Part shown: one piece after another, positions 49,894 to 60,607 of the stretch
How the letters are laid out: every line of letters begins with the position of its first letter
Numbering within the stretch: position 1 is the first letter of the stretch
Assembly (NCBI RefSeq): GCF_964019385.1
Contig: NC_088653.1
Location: 15,509,154-15,573,153, forward strand
Origin: Sycon ciliatum
Taxonomy: Eukaryota; Porifera; Calcarea; Leucosolenida; Sycettidae
Direction: 5' to 3'
Length of the DNA stretch: 64,000 nt
Notes under the pieces: model-generated
Seen by the model: only the letters and a program-made list of their open reading frames with translations
The model's database searches: none
Told to the model about the DNA's origin: nothing
Position numbers and translations under genes: made by a program

Positions 49894-49973
49894 GTAAGAT
49901 GTTTATTTATTTAGAGCATTCTTATTTATTTATTTAGAGCATTCTTATTTTATTTAGAGCATTGCTGGCCTCA

Positions 49974-49994
49974 AGCGAAGAGAAAGAGAGAGAA

Positions 49995-50027
<33 letters not shown>

Positions 50028-50035
50028 AAGACACA

Positions 50036-50067
<32 letters not shown>

Positions 50068-50170
50068 CAGAGAGACAGAGAGACAGAGAGACAGAGAGAC
50101 AGAGAGACAGAGAGAAAGAGAGAAAGAGAGAGAGAGACAGAGAGAAAGAGAGAGAGAGAGAGAGAGAATA
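49974..50170. repeat. (GA)n tract before exon 6
   Basis: Interrupted (GA)n with AAAG and ACAG interruptions, about 200 bp, ending 50 bp before the acceptor of exon 6. Confidence 0.95.
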
Positions 50171-50219
50171 CTCCAACCATCGTGTTGCTACCTCTGCTTT
50201 CCTCCTTTCTGTCTGACAG

Positions 50220-50450
50220 CAAACCGCGCTACAGGTGTCACCATCCCTATCGCTCATCTGGATAGCATACCAAGACACCACTTGGACAAGAGGACGGGTT
50301 CGTTCAAGTGCTATTGGCCGATGTTTGAAAGCTGCGGCGACCCGCCATGTGCCGGCGGACGTAATCGCAATCCAGCTCTATTCGCCAGCAAGCGGCAGGG
50401 AAGTAGCCGGATTAACTGGTACAAGAATCTTCCAGCTTGCCTGTATCTGG
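50220..50450 (+). CDS. Host gene exon 6 of window: cysteine-containing module
   Basis: A 231-bp phase 1-1 exon candidate, with a good pyrimidine tract and ACAG before and GTAAGT after, encodes 77 residues. FKCYWPMFESCGDPPCAGG carries three cysteines and another follows in LPACLYLG. The start has TGVTIPIAHLDSIPRHHL. No family recognised. Its end (ACLYLG) resembles the terminal cysteine strands of the CTLD-like exons, so it may be a short or diverged relative. Confidence 0.65.
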
Positions 50451-51170
50451 GTAAGTTGTGCACACTTTTTCCTCCATGCTTATGCTTCCCTCCCAATTTG
50501 GTGCGCCGTGCCGTTCAAAGGTGCCGAGACCTCTGGCCGGTTGATCATGGCAGACCTCACCAGCACCATCTCACCCATGCTAGCCACATGTGCGTGCCGG
50601 GGAGTTTGTGTACCTTGTAAAAAAAAAAGAGAAAGTAAAAAGTCCTATCTCAATCTCCGCCTCTCTCCATGATCGTTTCTCGAAGGTGCTTTCCTATTGG
50701 GTGCACATATTCCTTTGTCCCTCGTGCCGGCGCACATGAGTAACGATGAATCCCGGACCCTTGGTGCGAGGAGTTACCTCTGCCCCACCCCACGTCTATC
50801 CAATAACATGCCACCTCCCCGCTGTGCAGCATCTGATGGCTCTGTGATACTGTATAGCAGGAAATTTTCGGACGGAAATAATTTCGGACAAAGCCGAATT
50901 TCGACCTTTCATACTGGTTGGATTTTCGTACAGTGCTGCATGCTAAATGCACGTGTTTGCAAGCAGTACGCATATAGTGTACATAATTTCACATGAACAA
51001 ATTTTAGTACGGAATTAATTTTGGCACAAAAGAGACCGTGTACAAAATCGTGTGAGAATAAATTCTGTCCGAAAATTCCCTGCTATACAGTATTGAGTTT
51101 AAAAAAAAACACGTCATCATAAAACGGGAGTTGTCACCCGGCATAAAAAAAAAAAAAAAAAGTAAATTAT
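50451..51170. other. Intron, palindromic repeat at 50850-51095
   Basis: ATACTGTATAGCAGG.AATTTTCGGACGG (50848-50876) is matched in inverse by TCCGAAAATTCCCTGCTATACAGTAT (51069-51095), bounding a 248-bp MITE-like unit. The rest shows A-runs and no gene. Confidence 0.55.
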
Positions 51171-51440
51171 CGTATCCGTTCCCGAAGGGAACTCACGACG
51201 GCCGCTAACACCCGATAAACCCTAGCGGCACAGGTGATGTGTTATTCAGGTCCTGAGCTGTTGCGCTGCAAAGGGGATTTCATTGATCAGACGGCACGGA
51301 GAAAAAGAAAAAAAGAAAAAAATGTCACGGTTTGCGTGAAACTTGGCCAAAGGCCCAGTTTTCCGCATCCGCAGGAACGCCACCACCCTCTTGGATCAAG
51401 GCGCAGATGCAGCTGCTAAGCGGTGGGAGGTGAGTAGATC
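51171..51440. repeat. Dispersed repeats, inverted relative to 47 kb
   Basis: The block TCACGACGGCCGCTAACACC (51192-51211) and the block near 51325-51430 (GTTTTCCGCATCCGCAGGAACG) are inverse relatives of sequence at 47165-47540 and 2590-2725. About 51520-51600 has a B-box-like GGTTCAAGTCC on the - strand, possibly a SINE relic. Confidence 0.55.
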
Positions 51441-51869
51441 GGACCCACCACAAAGTGGTCAAAGACCGAAAATCCCATTCACTGCATCCATGTTTCCCTC
51501 GTGCCAGGCCACGAGTTCCCAATTAACTGTGGGTCGCGGCACAGCTGGAAAAAATCCTTCCGCTTCCAAGCAGGACTTGAACCTGGTATCCTCTGTTTCT
51601 CAATCATGGTCTATGCCTGCCTCGGAGAAAGCAATTTAAAATCATTGCAATCTATTCACACGACTTGAAAATGAACGAAAACACGTTTGTATAAAAGTGG
51701 ACAGGCTCCCCATCGAATTCACACGGACAACAGACCTGTGCAAATCTCGCATGCGTCTGCGTGCTCGTGTAACTTGAGTACCATGCTCAAGTACTCTCGC
51801 TGTTTTTACACGCACGCAAAGCACAAACTAGAACCCCCGATCAAGTTTGTCAAGATTTTGCATGCGCTA

Positions 51870-52128
51870 CAGTCCATTTCAAAACTATAGACGAGTACCT
51901 AGGCAAAAACCGTTATGCCAGCATCTATACCACATAAAATCTGTGATCACTTTGTGCATACATTTTTCCAAATTGGGCGTCTGTTATCCAATCGTTTAGA
52001 AACTACATGTATATGAGAATAATTGTGGAGCGGACCTGAGCAATATTCCGAAAACGTTTCTCAAAATGTTCAAGCCAAATTTGAAATATTTCAAAAACAC
52101 TGCGCGTCTATAGTTTTGAAATGGACTG
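51870..52128. mobile_element. TA-flanked MITE, CAGTCCATTTC family, copy 1
   Basis: The ends CAGTCCATTTCAAAACTATA and its inverse lie between TA dinucleotides (51868-51869, 52129-52130). A second copy in inverse orientation is at 60057-60309. It lies inside a larger, weaker inverted pair (about 51710-52190; GTGTGAAT...). Confidence 0.75.
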
Positions 52129-52189
52129 TAGCGTCACACGAGTAAAAACAGTACCACACACGTGAGTTTTCGCGTCGTGTGAATCCCCC

Positions 52190-52502
52190 TATAATGGGCC
52201 ATTCACACTACGCCCAAAACGTGGCGTACGTGTGACGTTTTCGTCCGGATAGCCATCACAACATGGAACGTGGCGGGAAAATCGTACTCCTGATACGAAA
52301 ACGTAGACGACGTATCCAGACCCTGTACCGAGTTTCGTTCTGTCATTCCAAGAAGTTTGTGTCCAAAAGAAGCTCGTACACACAGCTGTACGAGTAGCGT
52401 ATGCGTGCCTGTGTGAATGCACCTGCATGAAAACGACGTCTGCCAGTACGTCGTATTCCAAAACGTCACGCGTATTGTAACGTAGTACGAATAGCCTATA
52501 GG
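52190..52502. mobile_element. Possible MITE
   Basis: TATAATGGGCCATTCACACTACG at the left and CGTAGTACGAATAGCCTATA at the right are imperfect inverses. The interior is rich in CGT and ACG. No transposase. The stretch 52503-52797 shows no feature. Confidence 0.4.
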
Positions 52503-52797
52503 ATGGCCGTCACCTTGTTGCAGGGCAAGTCACCCCATACTTGGCAGGTGCAATCCATTCTAGTACATTTATGAGTATGACCTCACAAAGTTCATGACCT
52601 TTTACGCAGAGTTGGTATCAAGGTGTGTACAGTAGTAGTGGACTTGCCCCGCAAAACCTAATGACGGGAAATGGATTCATACGTCCCATCCCCCCTGGTT
52701 CCAACTCCTAAAACCTGGGGTGCTTTGTTCCAGGGGAAGCTCTTGGCGATCACGCACGGTGTTGTGTTCTCTTCTTGCATGTCGTCACCCCCTGCAG

Positions 52798-53070
52798 AAT
52801 CGCTGCAGATCGGCCATGTTCACTGGTATCGCAGCAGCCAACCAACCACATACGATCGGGCAAGCATGGCGTGCGAGAACATGGGCACAAGACTGATGAC
52901 GTTGGACGAAATGCTTGCCGCTAAGGATCTGATCGTCACGAAAGCGACAAGCGTTGCCAACCAGTTCATCTGGGTCACCGACACTGCCTCCGGTCGCCCT
53001 GTCACGATCAAGCTGACGACCGGTCAACACGGGAAGCATACGACTGCACGCTTTATGTGCCTAGCATCAC
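52798..53070 (+). CDS. Host gene exon 7 of window: CTLD-like module
   Basis: A 273-bp phase 1-1 exon candidate (CCCCCTGCAG before, GTGAGT after) encodes 91 residues. It is the clearest CTLD: HVHWYRSSQPTTYDRASMAC matches strand 1 and helix 1, GTRLMTLDEMLAAKDLI helix 2, QFIWVTDT the W-strand, and ARFMCLAS the last strand with its cysteine. The calcium-binding loops look degenerate. The role is likely extracellular binding; ligand unknown. Confidence 0.78.
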
Positions 53071-53080
53071 GTGAGTAGCA

Positions 53081-53455
<375 letters not shown>

Positions 53456-53802
53456 TGTACTTGTGCATAGCCCCCTCACCTTCACGGGCGTACTGACTGG
53501 CGTACATAGTATTTAAAGAAACCGAGTGTATTGGCAGCGGATAGCTGCACCAACTATGCAATACAATTCTGAGCACTTACATAATCAAGTATTTTGCAAT
53601 GCAGTTCTGAGCCCCTCTATAACAACTACCTGTACAAAATACTATATCAGCGTTGGACGAGATTGGTACTCTATGTATGTAAATCCATCTTTTATACAAA
53701 CGTCCATTCAAACACGATCATGAGCTTAAGAGTTGTCGTTGTCGTTGTCGTCGTCATCGCTTCCTTTGCTGGTGTTGCCAATGCGGATGCTGCTGCTATT
53801 GC

Positions 53803-53913
53803 TGTTGTTTCAAATCTTTATTCTCACGATAGCCAGTGGCCAAGAAGAGATAGTAGTGTAAGAAAGGAGAAAGAGTGAGGAAGAATTGGGTGGGCAGGGC
53901 CTAGGGATTAATG
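53803..53913 (-). mobile_element. LINE family A copy 8, about 110 bp
   Basis: Only the 3' UTR end is present (TTTCAAATCTTTATTCTCAC through GGGCCTAGGGATTAATG). The 5' junction at 53913 meets TGTTGTTGTTGTTGG, again a GTT tract. The host sequence before it (53460-53800) has no gene. Confidence 0.8.
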
Positions 53914-54147
53914 GTGTTGTTGTTGTTGGTGGTGGTGGTTTGCCGCTGCTGCTAAGCTTGAGCTATGTTGTGATATCACCCCCTCCCCCCTCTACCCATA
54001 CCCCCAATCCCCACGCCCACCCCCGATCCCCCTCCTCCCAATCCCACCTTTCGGGTCCCCTGCACGCCATAACTCTCCCGTTGCTTTGCGACCGTCTTGT
54101 TTTTGGCACACTGTTGCCGCGTCTGCTTGTCTATCGTCGTCTCTCAG

Positions 54148-54432
54148 CCAATGCACAGGTGAAAGCGCAGCGCTGCTGGTCAGGCGACTCGCTATATTTG
54201 GCGTACAACCAGGGCAGCCATTACAAGCCTGCGATCGAGCACTGCGCCCACCGTCGCAAGTCCAAGATCCCGCCGTCGTTCCTGCACTACTGTCTGGACG
54301 CGCTCATTCGCTGGCAGCCGTACTACGAGTCCTACTGGTTCCTCGGCCACCGTACCAACAAGCACCACGCCTGGGGCAATGACCTGCTGCGGCACAATGT
54401 GAAGACGAGCCTGCCGGTGATGTGCTGGAGAG
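54148..54432 (+). CDS. Host gene exon 8 of window: CTLD-like module
   Basis: A 285-bp phase 1-1 exon candidate (GTCTCTCAG before, GTAAGT after) encodes 95 residues. HYKPAIEHCAHRRKSKIPPS follows the helix-1 pattern of a CTLD, SYWFLGHRTNKHHAWG the middle strands, and LPVMCWRG the final strand and cysteine. It is His- and Arg-rich compared with other modules. GC-rich codon use. Acceptor preceded by a long C/T-rich stretch (53960-54060). Confidence 0.72.
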
Positions 54433-54437
54433 GTAAG

Positions 54438-54690
54438 TTTGAAATGTCCATTCATCCAATGACCCCCCCCCCCCCCCCCCCTGAAATGTCCATTCATCCA
54501 ATGACCCCCCCCCCCCCCCCTGAAATGTCCATTCATCCAATGACCCCCCCCCCTGAAATGTCCATTCATCCAATGACCCCCCTCCCCCCTGAAATGTCCA
54601 TTCGTCCAATGACCCTCCCCCCCCCCCCCCTCTGAAATGTCCATTCATCCAATGACCCCCCCCCCCCCCCCTGAAAAGTCCATTCATCCT
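54438..54690. repeat. Minisatellite with C-runs after exon 8
   Basis: GAAATGTCCATTCATCCAAT plus GA and a C-run of variable length is repeated seven to eight times, starting 5 bp after the donor. The changing C-run length makes the period vary between about 30 and 43 bp. Confidence 0.95.
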
Positions 54691-54869
54691 TAATTAATGA
54701 ACAAGGTCTTTTGGCGCTTCTGCGATATCTCTATCAAGGCGATTTCCTTATCAAGGGCTTGTCTTTCACTCACCTTGTCCATTTCTATCATTTACGAGTT
54801 GTGAATGAGAAATTTAGTAAAAAGAAAAGAAATCAAAACTACTCTGATACTGAGCCAGTATTACATGTA

Positions 54870-55158
54870 AAATGGAAGAAGAAAACACATTTTGAACAAG
54901 TTATGCAGCAACTATTCACGACTGTAACAAGATGATGAACAGTCAGAAAGTGCGATAATAGGTCCTACGTAACCATGAACCTTCCAAGTTGGACGGCTGT
55001 TGGTTTGCGCGCCGGATGTGTGTTAGAGCTAGGTCTCAGGTCGCAAAACCACATCCTACACACTGATGCGGAAACGCGTTTTAAAAGTTACATCTGTTGC
55101 AAGGAGTGCAAGCTTCAATGTCTGAAGAAGAATGCCGAACATTGACTGGTGGGATGAC
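54870..55158. repeat. Relative of the 1559-1676 repeat; otherwise plain intron
   Basis: TATGCAGCAACTATTC.CGACTGTAACAAGAT (54903-54933) is shared with about 1576-1607. No gene is visible in 54700-55158. Confidence 0.5.
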
Positions 55159-55164
55159 AGCTAC

Positions 55165-55240
55165 ACCATAGCTTAATGGTTCCAGCATTGCTGGCCTCAA
55201 GTGAAGGTTCCTGGTTTGAGTCCTGGTGGTGATTGATAAA
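55165..55240 (+). repeat. Possible tRNA-derived SINE head
   Basis: TAGCTTAATGGTTCC (near 55173) resembles a Pol III A box and GGTTTGAGTCC (near 55214) a B box, about 30 bp apart as in tRNA-like promoters. The sequence does not fold as a functional tRNA by eye, so a SINE is more likely. Confidence 0.45.
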
Positions 55241-55458
55241 ATAGTTCTGTACAATACTAGTGTTTGTCGCCGAAGTTGCACCAACCTCTTCTTCACAATT
55301 CATCCTATTAAATTCTTAAAACTTTCTTAATGGAACTGCCAATGGCCACGAAAAACATGTTCATTTAAAATAGGATAGGGATTTGCACAAAATTCTCCAA
55401 AAGGGCAGAATGTGCAAGTTAGGCTCTAACAATGTTTGCTCAACACACACGCACACAC

Positions 55459-55556
55459 GTGCATGTGTGTGTGTGTGTGTGTGTGTGCGTGTGTGTGCGC
55501 GTGCGTGTTCGTTTGTGCACGCATGTGTATGTGTGTGTGTGTGTGTGTGTCTGTGC
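55459..55556. repeat. (TG)n tract before exon 9
   Basis: Interrupted (TG)n ending about 40 bp before the acceptor of exon 9. Confidence 0.95.
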
Positions 55557-55597
55557 ACGCGCACATGTTTGTCTCTCCGTCGACACTACCGGCACAG

Positions 55598-55888
55598 AGC
55601 GCGCTGAGGATGACCCACTGATGGTGGAACATGAGTGCAGTACGTTCAAACTCTACCATATGATCCAGGAGCAGCGCTCTTACCTCGACGCTTGGATAAT
55701 GTGCGGCAAGAGAAACATGGTCATCCCACCGTCCCATATCAATTCCTGCATTCATTTGTTCGTCACGAAAATGCACGAGCGACCGGCGTGGGTTAACACG
55801 CCTCGACGTGCGGTCGGCACCGTTTCTGGCTGGGGAACTCCGCATGTTGCGAACGCACGCACGCCTCACACGGTGATATGTGCCAAGG
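55598..55888 (+). CDS. Host gene exon 9 of window: CTLD-like module
   Basis: A 291-bp phase 1-1 exon candidate (GGCACAG before, GTAAGA after) encodes 97 residues. SYLDAWIMCGKRNMVIPPSH fits CTLD helix 1 with its cysteine, INSCIHLFVTKM helix 2, RPAWVNTP the W-strand and HTVICAKG the last strand. Acceptor is short of pyrimidines. The next exon downstream is not certain; a candidate terminal exon lies at 60600. Confidence 0.7.
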
Positions 55889-55929
55889 GTAAGAGCAATA
55901 CAATGTGGACGAGCATTCCCCATTCCAAC

Positions 55930-56214
55930 CAACCAATGGGGTCATACCTCTCATGACCAGGGCATACCTCTCATGACCGAGGTCATACCTCTCATGACCG
56001 GGATACCTCTCATGACCAGGGTCATACCTCTCATGACCGGGGTCATACCTCTCATGACCGGGGCCATACCTCTCATGACCGGGGCCATACCTCTCATGAC
56101 CGAGGTCATACCTCTCATGACCGGGGTCATACCTCTCATGACCGGGGCCATACCTCTCATGACCGGGGCCATACCTCTCATGACCGAGGCCATACCTCTC
56201 ATGACCGGGGTCAT
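55930..56214. repeat. 21-bp minisatellite, about 13 copies
   Basis: Units of GTCATACCTCTCATGACCGG with GGT, GGC, AGG variants. The unit contains a short palindrome (TCATGA). It begins about 40 bp after the donor of exon 9. Confidence 0.95.
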
Positions 56215-56432
56215 ACTGTAAGACCAGTAGTGTTAACGAAAATTTAATTCTAACGATTTAACGAATTTCAACAATTCGCTAACATTTGATGTCGTTACGT
56301 AGAAAAACGACATGTACCTGTAAAGTCATTTGCCGGTTTTGACACGGAATTCGTTAGAATTTCACGCCGCTAACCCACAGAAATTCGGAGATTGTTAACT
56401 TTAATTGATGTTAAAATATCTGGTCTTACAGT
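56215..56432. mobile_element. MITE with ACTGTAAGACCAG ends
   Basis: ACTGTAAGACCAG at 56215 and its inverse ending at 56432, with further AT-rich inverse similarity (GTTAACG, TTAAC). No clear target duplication; inserted at the end of the minisatellite. Confidence 0.6.
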
Positions 56433-56443
56433 GATACCCTTAA

Positions 56444-56703
56444 GGGCCATCCGTGAATACCGATATTTATTTAGAAACGAAAACTAGTTATTTCTCTTCA
56501 ACCCTCTCCCCCTTCCTCAGAAACGAACACATACAGACGGTACATAGTATCGATATGTATTCTTTTTTTCTGGACGTGCCCACACATACAAGCTGTACAT
56601 CAATATTTTTGGAGAAACGACAGGCGCTCAACCCCCTCCCCCCCCCCCCCTAAACGACTAGTTTTCGTTTCTAAATAAATATCTATATTTACGGATGGCC
56701 CCC
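56444..56703. mobile_element. MITE with 44-bp inverted ends
   Basis: GGGCCATCCGTGAATA... to GAAACGAAAACTAGT at the left and the inverse at the right differ at only a few positions over about 44 bp. Interior has a C-run (56634-56650). Target duplication unclear. Confidence 0.65.
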
Positions 56704-56781
56704 TAATGCACTTCAAAGTAGAATACTTATCCGTAGGAGAGACCAAATACGGTATATAGTGCTAAGTATTCTCTTTCCGAT

Positions 56782-59300
56782 TTATTTATTTATTTATTTA
56801 TTTATTTATTCAACATCTCCTGGCCCGTCCGAAGACTGCCAATAAACATGAGAGGTCAGGTGATAGCCAACCACGGCAAGCTAAAAGGGAAAAAAAGAAA
56901 GATGCTGTCAGAGAGGGAAAGGAGATAGGGAGAGAAAAAGAAAGGGAGGCACATTAATAATACATGGGATCACTTCGGATGAGACAGTGTGGAAAGCTGG
57001 ACTGTGAATTTCCTGATATCCTGGCATGTCTTAATGCTAGTAGGCAGGTTAGACCAAAGGGAGTATGCTGAGAAGAAAGGGGATTTCAAAAACAGAGAGG
57101 AACTAGCTCGGGGCAGTGATAAGGCATTGCGTGTTGGTCTAGTGGTAACAAACCAGTTGTACTTGGCAATATGTTTCGGGACTTGGGCTAGGAAGATTTT
57201 TTGCACAAGGATACAAAGATGCTGCTGATGTCGGGCAAGAAGAGGGTGCGTGGAAGCAAGTTTATAAAGACAAAGGGAGGCAAATGTTTGGTCTTTTCGA
57301 AACAGAATTTTCAGAAGCAAGCGTTGATGTACCTCCAGTCTGTGGAGTAAAGTCTGAGACAACCCGCACCAAGCTATATCGCAATAGTCAAATATAGGCA
57401 AAATGTACGACTTAAAGAACAATTCTCTGCAGTTATCATTCAAGTGTTGGCAGTGGGGTTGTAGCATACCTAAGGACGCACTCGCACGCTTGCACACAGA
57501 CTGGACTTGTGGAGACCAGGAGAGTTGGCGGTCGAGAATAACGCCCAGGTGCTTGTGCTCGTTAACAACTTTAATAGGTGTACTATTTAGACCAGGAAAA
57601 TACAGAAGTTGAGTGGGGGGCGAGGGAGAGAAGAACATGGCCTCGGTTTTGGCGAGGTTAGGCTTCAGTTTCCAGGTTTCCATCCATGTTACTGTAGCGT
57701 TGACCCCGGACTGCATGGAGGCCGTGAGGTTGTCTGCCGAGCTGTCGGAGCACATCAGAGCAGTGTCGTCAGCAAAAAGACTTACATTTGGTACAAGGGC
57801 TGGCAAGTCATTAACGTACAGTAGAAATAGGAGCGGCCCAAGTATGGACCCCTGGGGTACCCCAGACACGACTAGTAATGGGTCTGATAGGGAGGTAGAT
57901 ACTCTGACAGTCTGGTGGCGGCAGGAAAGATAGGATGAGAGCCATTGCAGGGCTGGACCGTGTACCAAGAAGACGGACTCTAGCTTTGCAAGCAGACCAC
58001 GATGCCAGACGGTGTCGAAAGCTTTCGCTAGGTCAAAGAACACGATGCCAACATGCCGCCTGAGGTTCCGCTGGGTGTAGATGTCTTGTACTAGACGTGT
58101 TAGTTGGAAAGTTGTGGAGTCTCCACGGCAGAAACCGGATTGAGATGGTGAAAGCGCTGGGGTGACGTGGCAGTACAGAGACTCAAAGAAAATACGTTCA
58201 CAGACCTTGGACACAGCGGGAAGGAGAGAGATTGGTCTGTAGTTGCCAGCCTGAGAGCGTTGGCCTTTCTTATAGATCGGGACGATAACAGCAGATTTCC
58301 AGACGGACGGAAATACTCCTGTACGATATGACATGTTAAAGAGCAGGCACAAGGGATAGGACAGAGATGGCGCAAGCCATTTGAGAACCTCATTGGGTAT
58401 GCCATCTTCGCCAGGGGACTTACAATTCTTCAGGAGTTTGAGGTGCTTACAGACGGTAGCAGTCGTGGTAACGACGCGTGTGAGTGGTGCGCTAAGTTCA
58501 GGGGCTGGGGACAGCGATGGAATGACCCAATTCGGATCTTCCGGAATGCCGGATGAAACAAACTGCTTGTTCAGTGTGTCTGCAATCGCCTTCACATCGT
58601 GCTGGCGGTTGCCATTGGAGACCGTCAGGTACTGGATTGGCGCGCGGGAGGTCCCGCGGCACTGGTTGCGAATGAATTGGTGGAGTGATGGGCGATCGGG
58701 GGAGGAGAGTGTTGCAGAAAGAGAGTTTAGAAAGGAGCGGTGTGAGGTACGAGAAAGGTGCTTGACGAAGTTGCGTTGAACTCGGTAAGCCTCCCGGTTA
58801 ACCGGCGTTGGGAATTTCTTGTAGATGCTGAAAAGATCACGCTTGCGCTTCACTTCAGATACGAGGGACCGTGTCACCCATGGGGGACTAGATGTCGAGG
58901 ATGTTGGGTTGGAATGTTTCCGGTTGTTGTAGCCGATAGCAAAGTTAGAGAGGTGCTGTTGGAACCCTCGTTCAAGGACGGCTGCAAAGTGATCTACCGC
59001 GGCGTCAACAGTTGGAGAGCCTTCTGGTTGCAGAAACGACCAGTCGTGGCAGGAGAAATCAGCGTTCATAGAGTCCCAGCACTGAGAGGGAACTCGACGG
59101 AAGCGATATGGGAACGGTTTGCGAGAAGGAAGTGGCAGGTCTGGATCCGAGGGCAATGAGACGGCGAACTGGCATGAAACCATGAGATGGTCCGAGGAGC
59201 CAAGAGCGCAAGCTGTGTGAACGTCCGTCGCCAGCAGGGGTTGGTTCGTGAAGACAAGGTCTAGACATGACTGCGATGATACCTCATTCGATACCAACCT
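56782..59300 (-). mobile_element. LINE family B copy 1, 5' truncated
   Basis: An RT-bearing LINE with a (TAAA)n tail (56782-56813). It contains a 775-residue frame and is 5' truncated near 59300, inside the endonuclease. A second, shorter copy lies at 62828-63828 on the + strand with only a few changes, so both are recent. Confidence 0.9.
56970..59297 (-). CDS. LINE B copy 1: endonuclease end and reverse transcriptase (775 aa)
   Basis: The start is the end of an apurinic-type endonuclease (CLDLVFTNQP, LGSSDHLMVSCQF: the SDH catalytic histidine motif). RT motifs follow: IVPIYKKGQRSQAGNYRPIS, FFDLAKAFDTVWHRG, SGVPQGSILGPLLFLLY, LFADDTALMCSD, HLGVILDRQLSW. The C-terminal domain has DYCDIAWCGLSQ and ends TLSHPK. 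The style is of the CR1/L2 group. The first two-thirds of the endonuclease is lost by 5' truncation; the remaining frame has no stop. Confidence 0.88.
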   Translation of the reverse strand: MVSNEVSSQSCLDLVFTNQPLLATDVHTACALGSSDHLMVSCQFAVSLPSDPDLPLPSRKPFPYRFRRVPSQCWDSMNADFSCHDWSFLQPEGSPTVDAAVDHFAAVLERGFQQHLSNFAIGYNNRKHSNPTSSTSSPPWVTRSLVSEVKRKRDLFSIYKKFPTPVNREAYRVQRNFVKHLSRTSHRSFLNSLSATLSSPDRPSLHQFIRNQCRGTSRAPIQYLTVSNGNRQHDVKAIADTLNKQFVSSGIPEDPNWVIPSLSPAPELSAPLTRVVTTTATVCKHLKLLKNCKSPGEDGIPNEVLKWLAPSLSYPLCLLFNMSYRTGVFPSVWKSAVIVPIYKKGQRSQAGNYRPISLLPAVSKVCERIFFESLYCHVTPALSPSQSGFCRGDSTTFQLTRLVQDIYTQRNLRRHVGIVFFDLAKAFDTVWHRGLLAKLESVFLVHGPALQWLSSYLSCRHQTVRVSTSLSDPLLVVSGVPQGSILGPLLFLLYVNDLPALVPNVSLFADDTALMCSDSSADNLTASMQSGVNATVTWMETWKLKPNLAKTEAMFFSPSPPTQLLYFPGLNSTPIKVVNEHKHLGVILDRQLSWSPQVQSVCKRASASLGMLQPHCQHLNDNCRELFFKSYILPIFDYCDIAWCGLSQTLLHRLEVHQRLLLKILFRKDQTFASLCLYKLASTHPLLARHQQHLCILVQKIFLAQVPKHIAKYNWFVTTRPTRNALSLPRASSSLFLKSPFFSAYSLWSNLPTSIKTCQDIRKFTVQLSTLSHPK

Positions 59301-59620
59301 CAGAACTTCGCATTTTTCGAAATATTGGACCAGGCTGCCACCTTAAACAGGGTCAAAACTCCCCTAGATAGGGGTCATAACTACCTTAGCCTCCTTCAAC
59401 CTGGCCATACTCCCCTGGAGCGAAGTCAGAACCGCCTTTAGCCGGACAGCCTTTCAGTTCCACGGCATTGGCATAACAAGGTTTCGCGGGGTTCGACGGC
59501 TGTGAGGTAACCACGAAAAACGCTACGAAAATCGGTTGATTCAGAGGTTACGCAAAGGTGGTAGCCTCGATATTTCGGAGTACGGGAAACCGGCCTCCGC
59601 AGCCAGACATGCACGCTCTA
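59301..59620. other. Intron, nothing recognised
   Basis: No open frame of note, no inverted ends and no clear repeat. Confidence 0.4.
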
Positions 59621-59942
59621 CAGTCCATTCATTGGAAACTGGCACCCTAACTTTTTGGTGTCTCTCTCACATAGTTTTAGATATCGTGAAAACAACAGTA
59701 CAACCTGCATTGTGTGACCCGTGCAAGTACTCCTTGCCACATTTGAGGCAAGAAAAGTCCAAGAACAGGGAAATAGAAATTCAGCAAGGTTTTACAAAAT
59801 TAGGACAGGTATGCCATGGCAAAATGTATGGAGAAGCAGATCCAAACCCAGATTTTTGAGATTTAATGTGGGTTTTTGATCCTCAATTCGGCCCAAATCC
59901 GACTTTCAAAAGCCAGCGGGCCAGTTTCCGATGAATGGACTG
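59621..59942. mobile_element. TA-flanked MITE, CAGTCCATTCATT type
   Basis: CAGTCCATTCATTGGAAACT and its inverse bound 322 bp, with TA outside both ends (59619-59620, 59943-59944). The first nine bases are those of the elements at 51870 and 60057, so it is a related subfamily. Confidence 0.7.
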
Positions 59943-60056
59943 TAAGTGTAACACAATACGCAGGTGTCATACATTCCTGCGTGGCAGTACGGTGACTTCA
60001 ACGAGAGTACTTTTTTCGTGACTCAGCTCCTTTTCAGTCGAAAGTTGATGCGCTTA

Positions 60057-60309
60057 CAGTCCATTTCAAAACTATAGACGCGTAGGGTTTTTGAAATATT
60101 TCAAATTTGGCTGGTGCTTTTTGAGAATAGTTTTCGGTATATTGCTCAGGACCGCTCCACAATTACTCTCACATAGCTTCTGAACGATTGGATAACAGAC
60201 GCCCAATTTGGAAAAATTTATGCACAAAGTGATCACAGATTTTATGTGGTATAGATGCTGGCATAACGGTTCTTGCCTAGGTACGCGTCTATAGTTTTGA
60301 AATGGACTG
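60057..60309. mobile_element. TA-flanked MITE, CAGTCCATTTC family, copy 2
   Basis: Same ends as 51870-52128, interior in inverse orientation, TA on both sides (60055-60056, 60310-60311). The two copies differ by scattered changes and small gaps. Confidence 0.75.
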
Positions 60310-60599
60310 TAGAGGCCGTTATGGCCATAATAATTATTACGATTTTTTTTGTTGCGCGCAATCTCCCTTATGTTCTTATCCATATTTTTTAATCCTCAAA
60401 TGTTGACCTTACGTACTACTCAGTTCTGACTGACAGTCTGCCAACGTAACGAGATCTCATGCATGCAGCCAGATAGTGCGACAACAATGCACTGTATCAT
60501 GTACGGACACTATACTGACTGAAATATCTCATTACCTTGGCGGACTGTTAGTCATAACTCATAACTTACCGGTCCATATGATTCTGTTTCTGATTTCAG

Positions 60600-60607
60600 C
60601 CAAGTAG
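60600..60607 (+). CDS. Possible terminal coding bases of the host gene
   Basis: TCTGTTTCTGATTTCAG is a strong acceptor and CCAAGTAG follows. Joined in phase 1 it would give one or two residues and a stop, after which 60608-60900 would be 3' UTR (with a TTTG repeat near 60830). No canonical AATAAA was found; AATAAT occurs at 60881. Weak evidence. Confidence 0.25.
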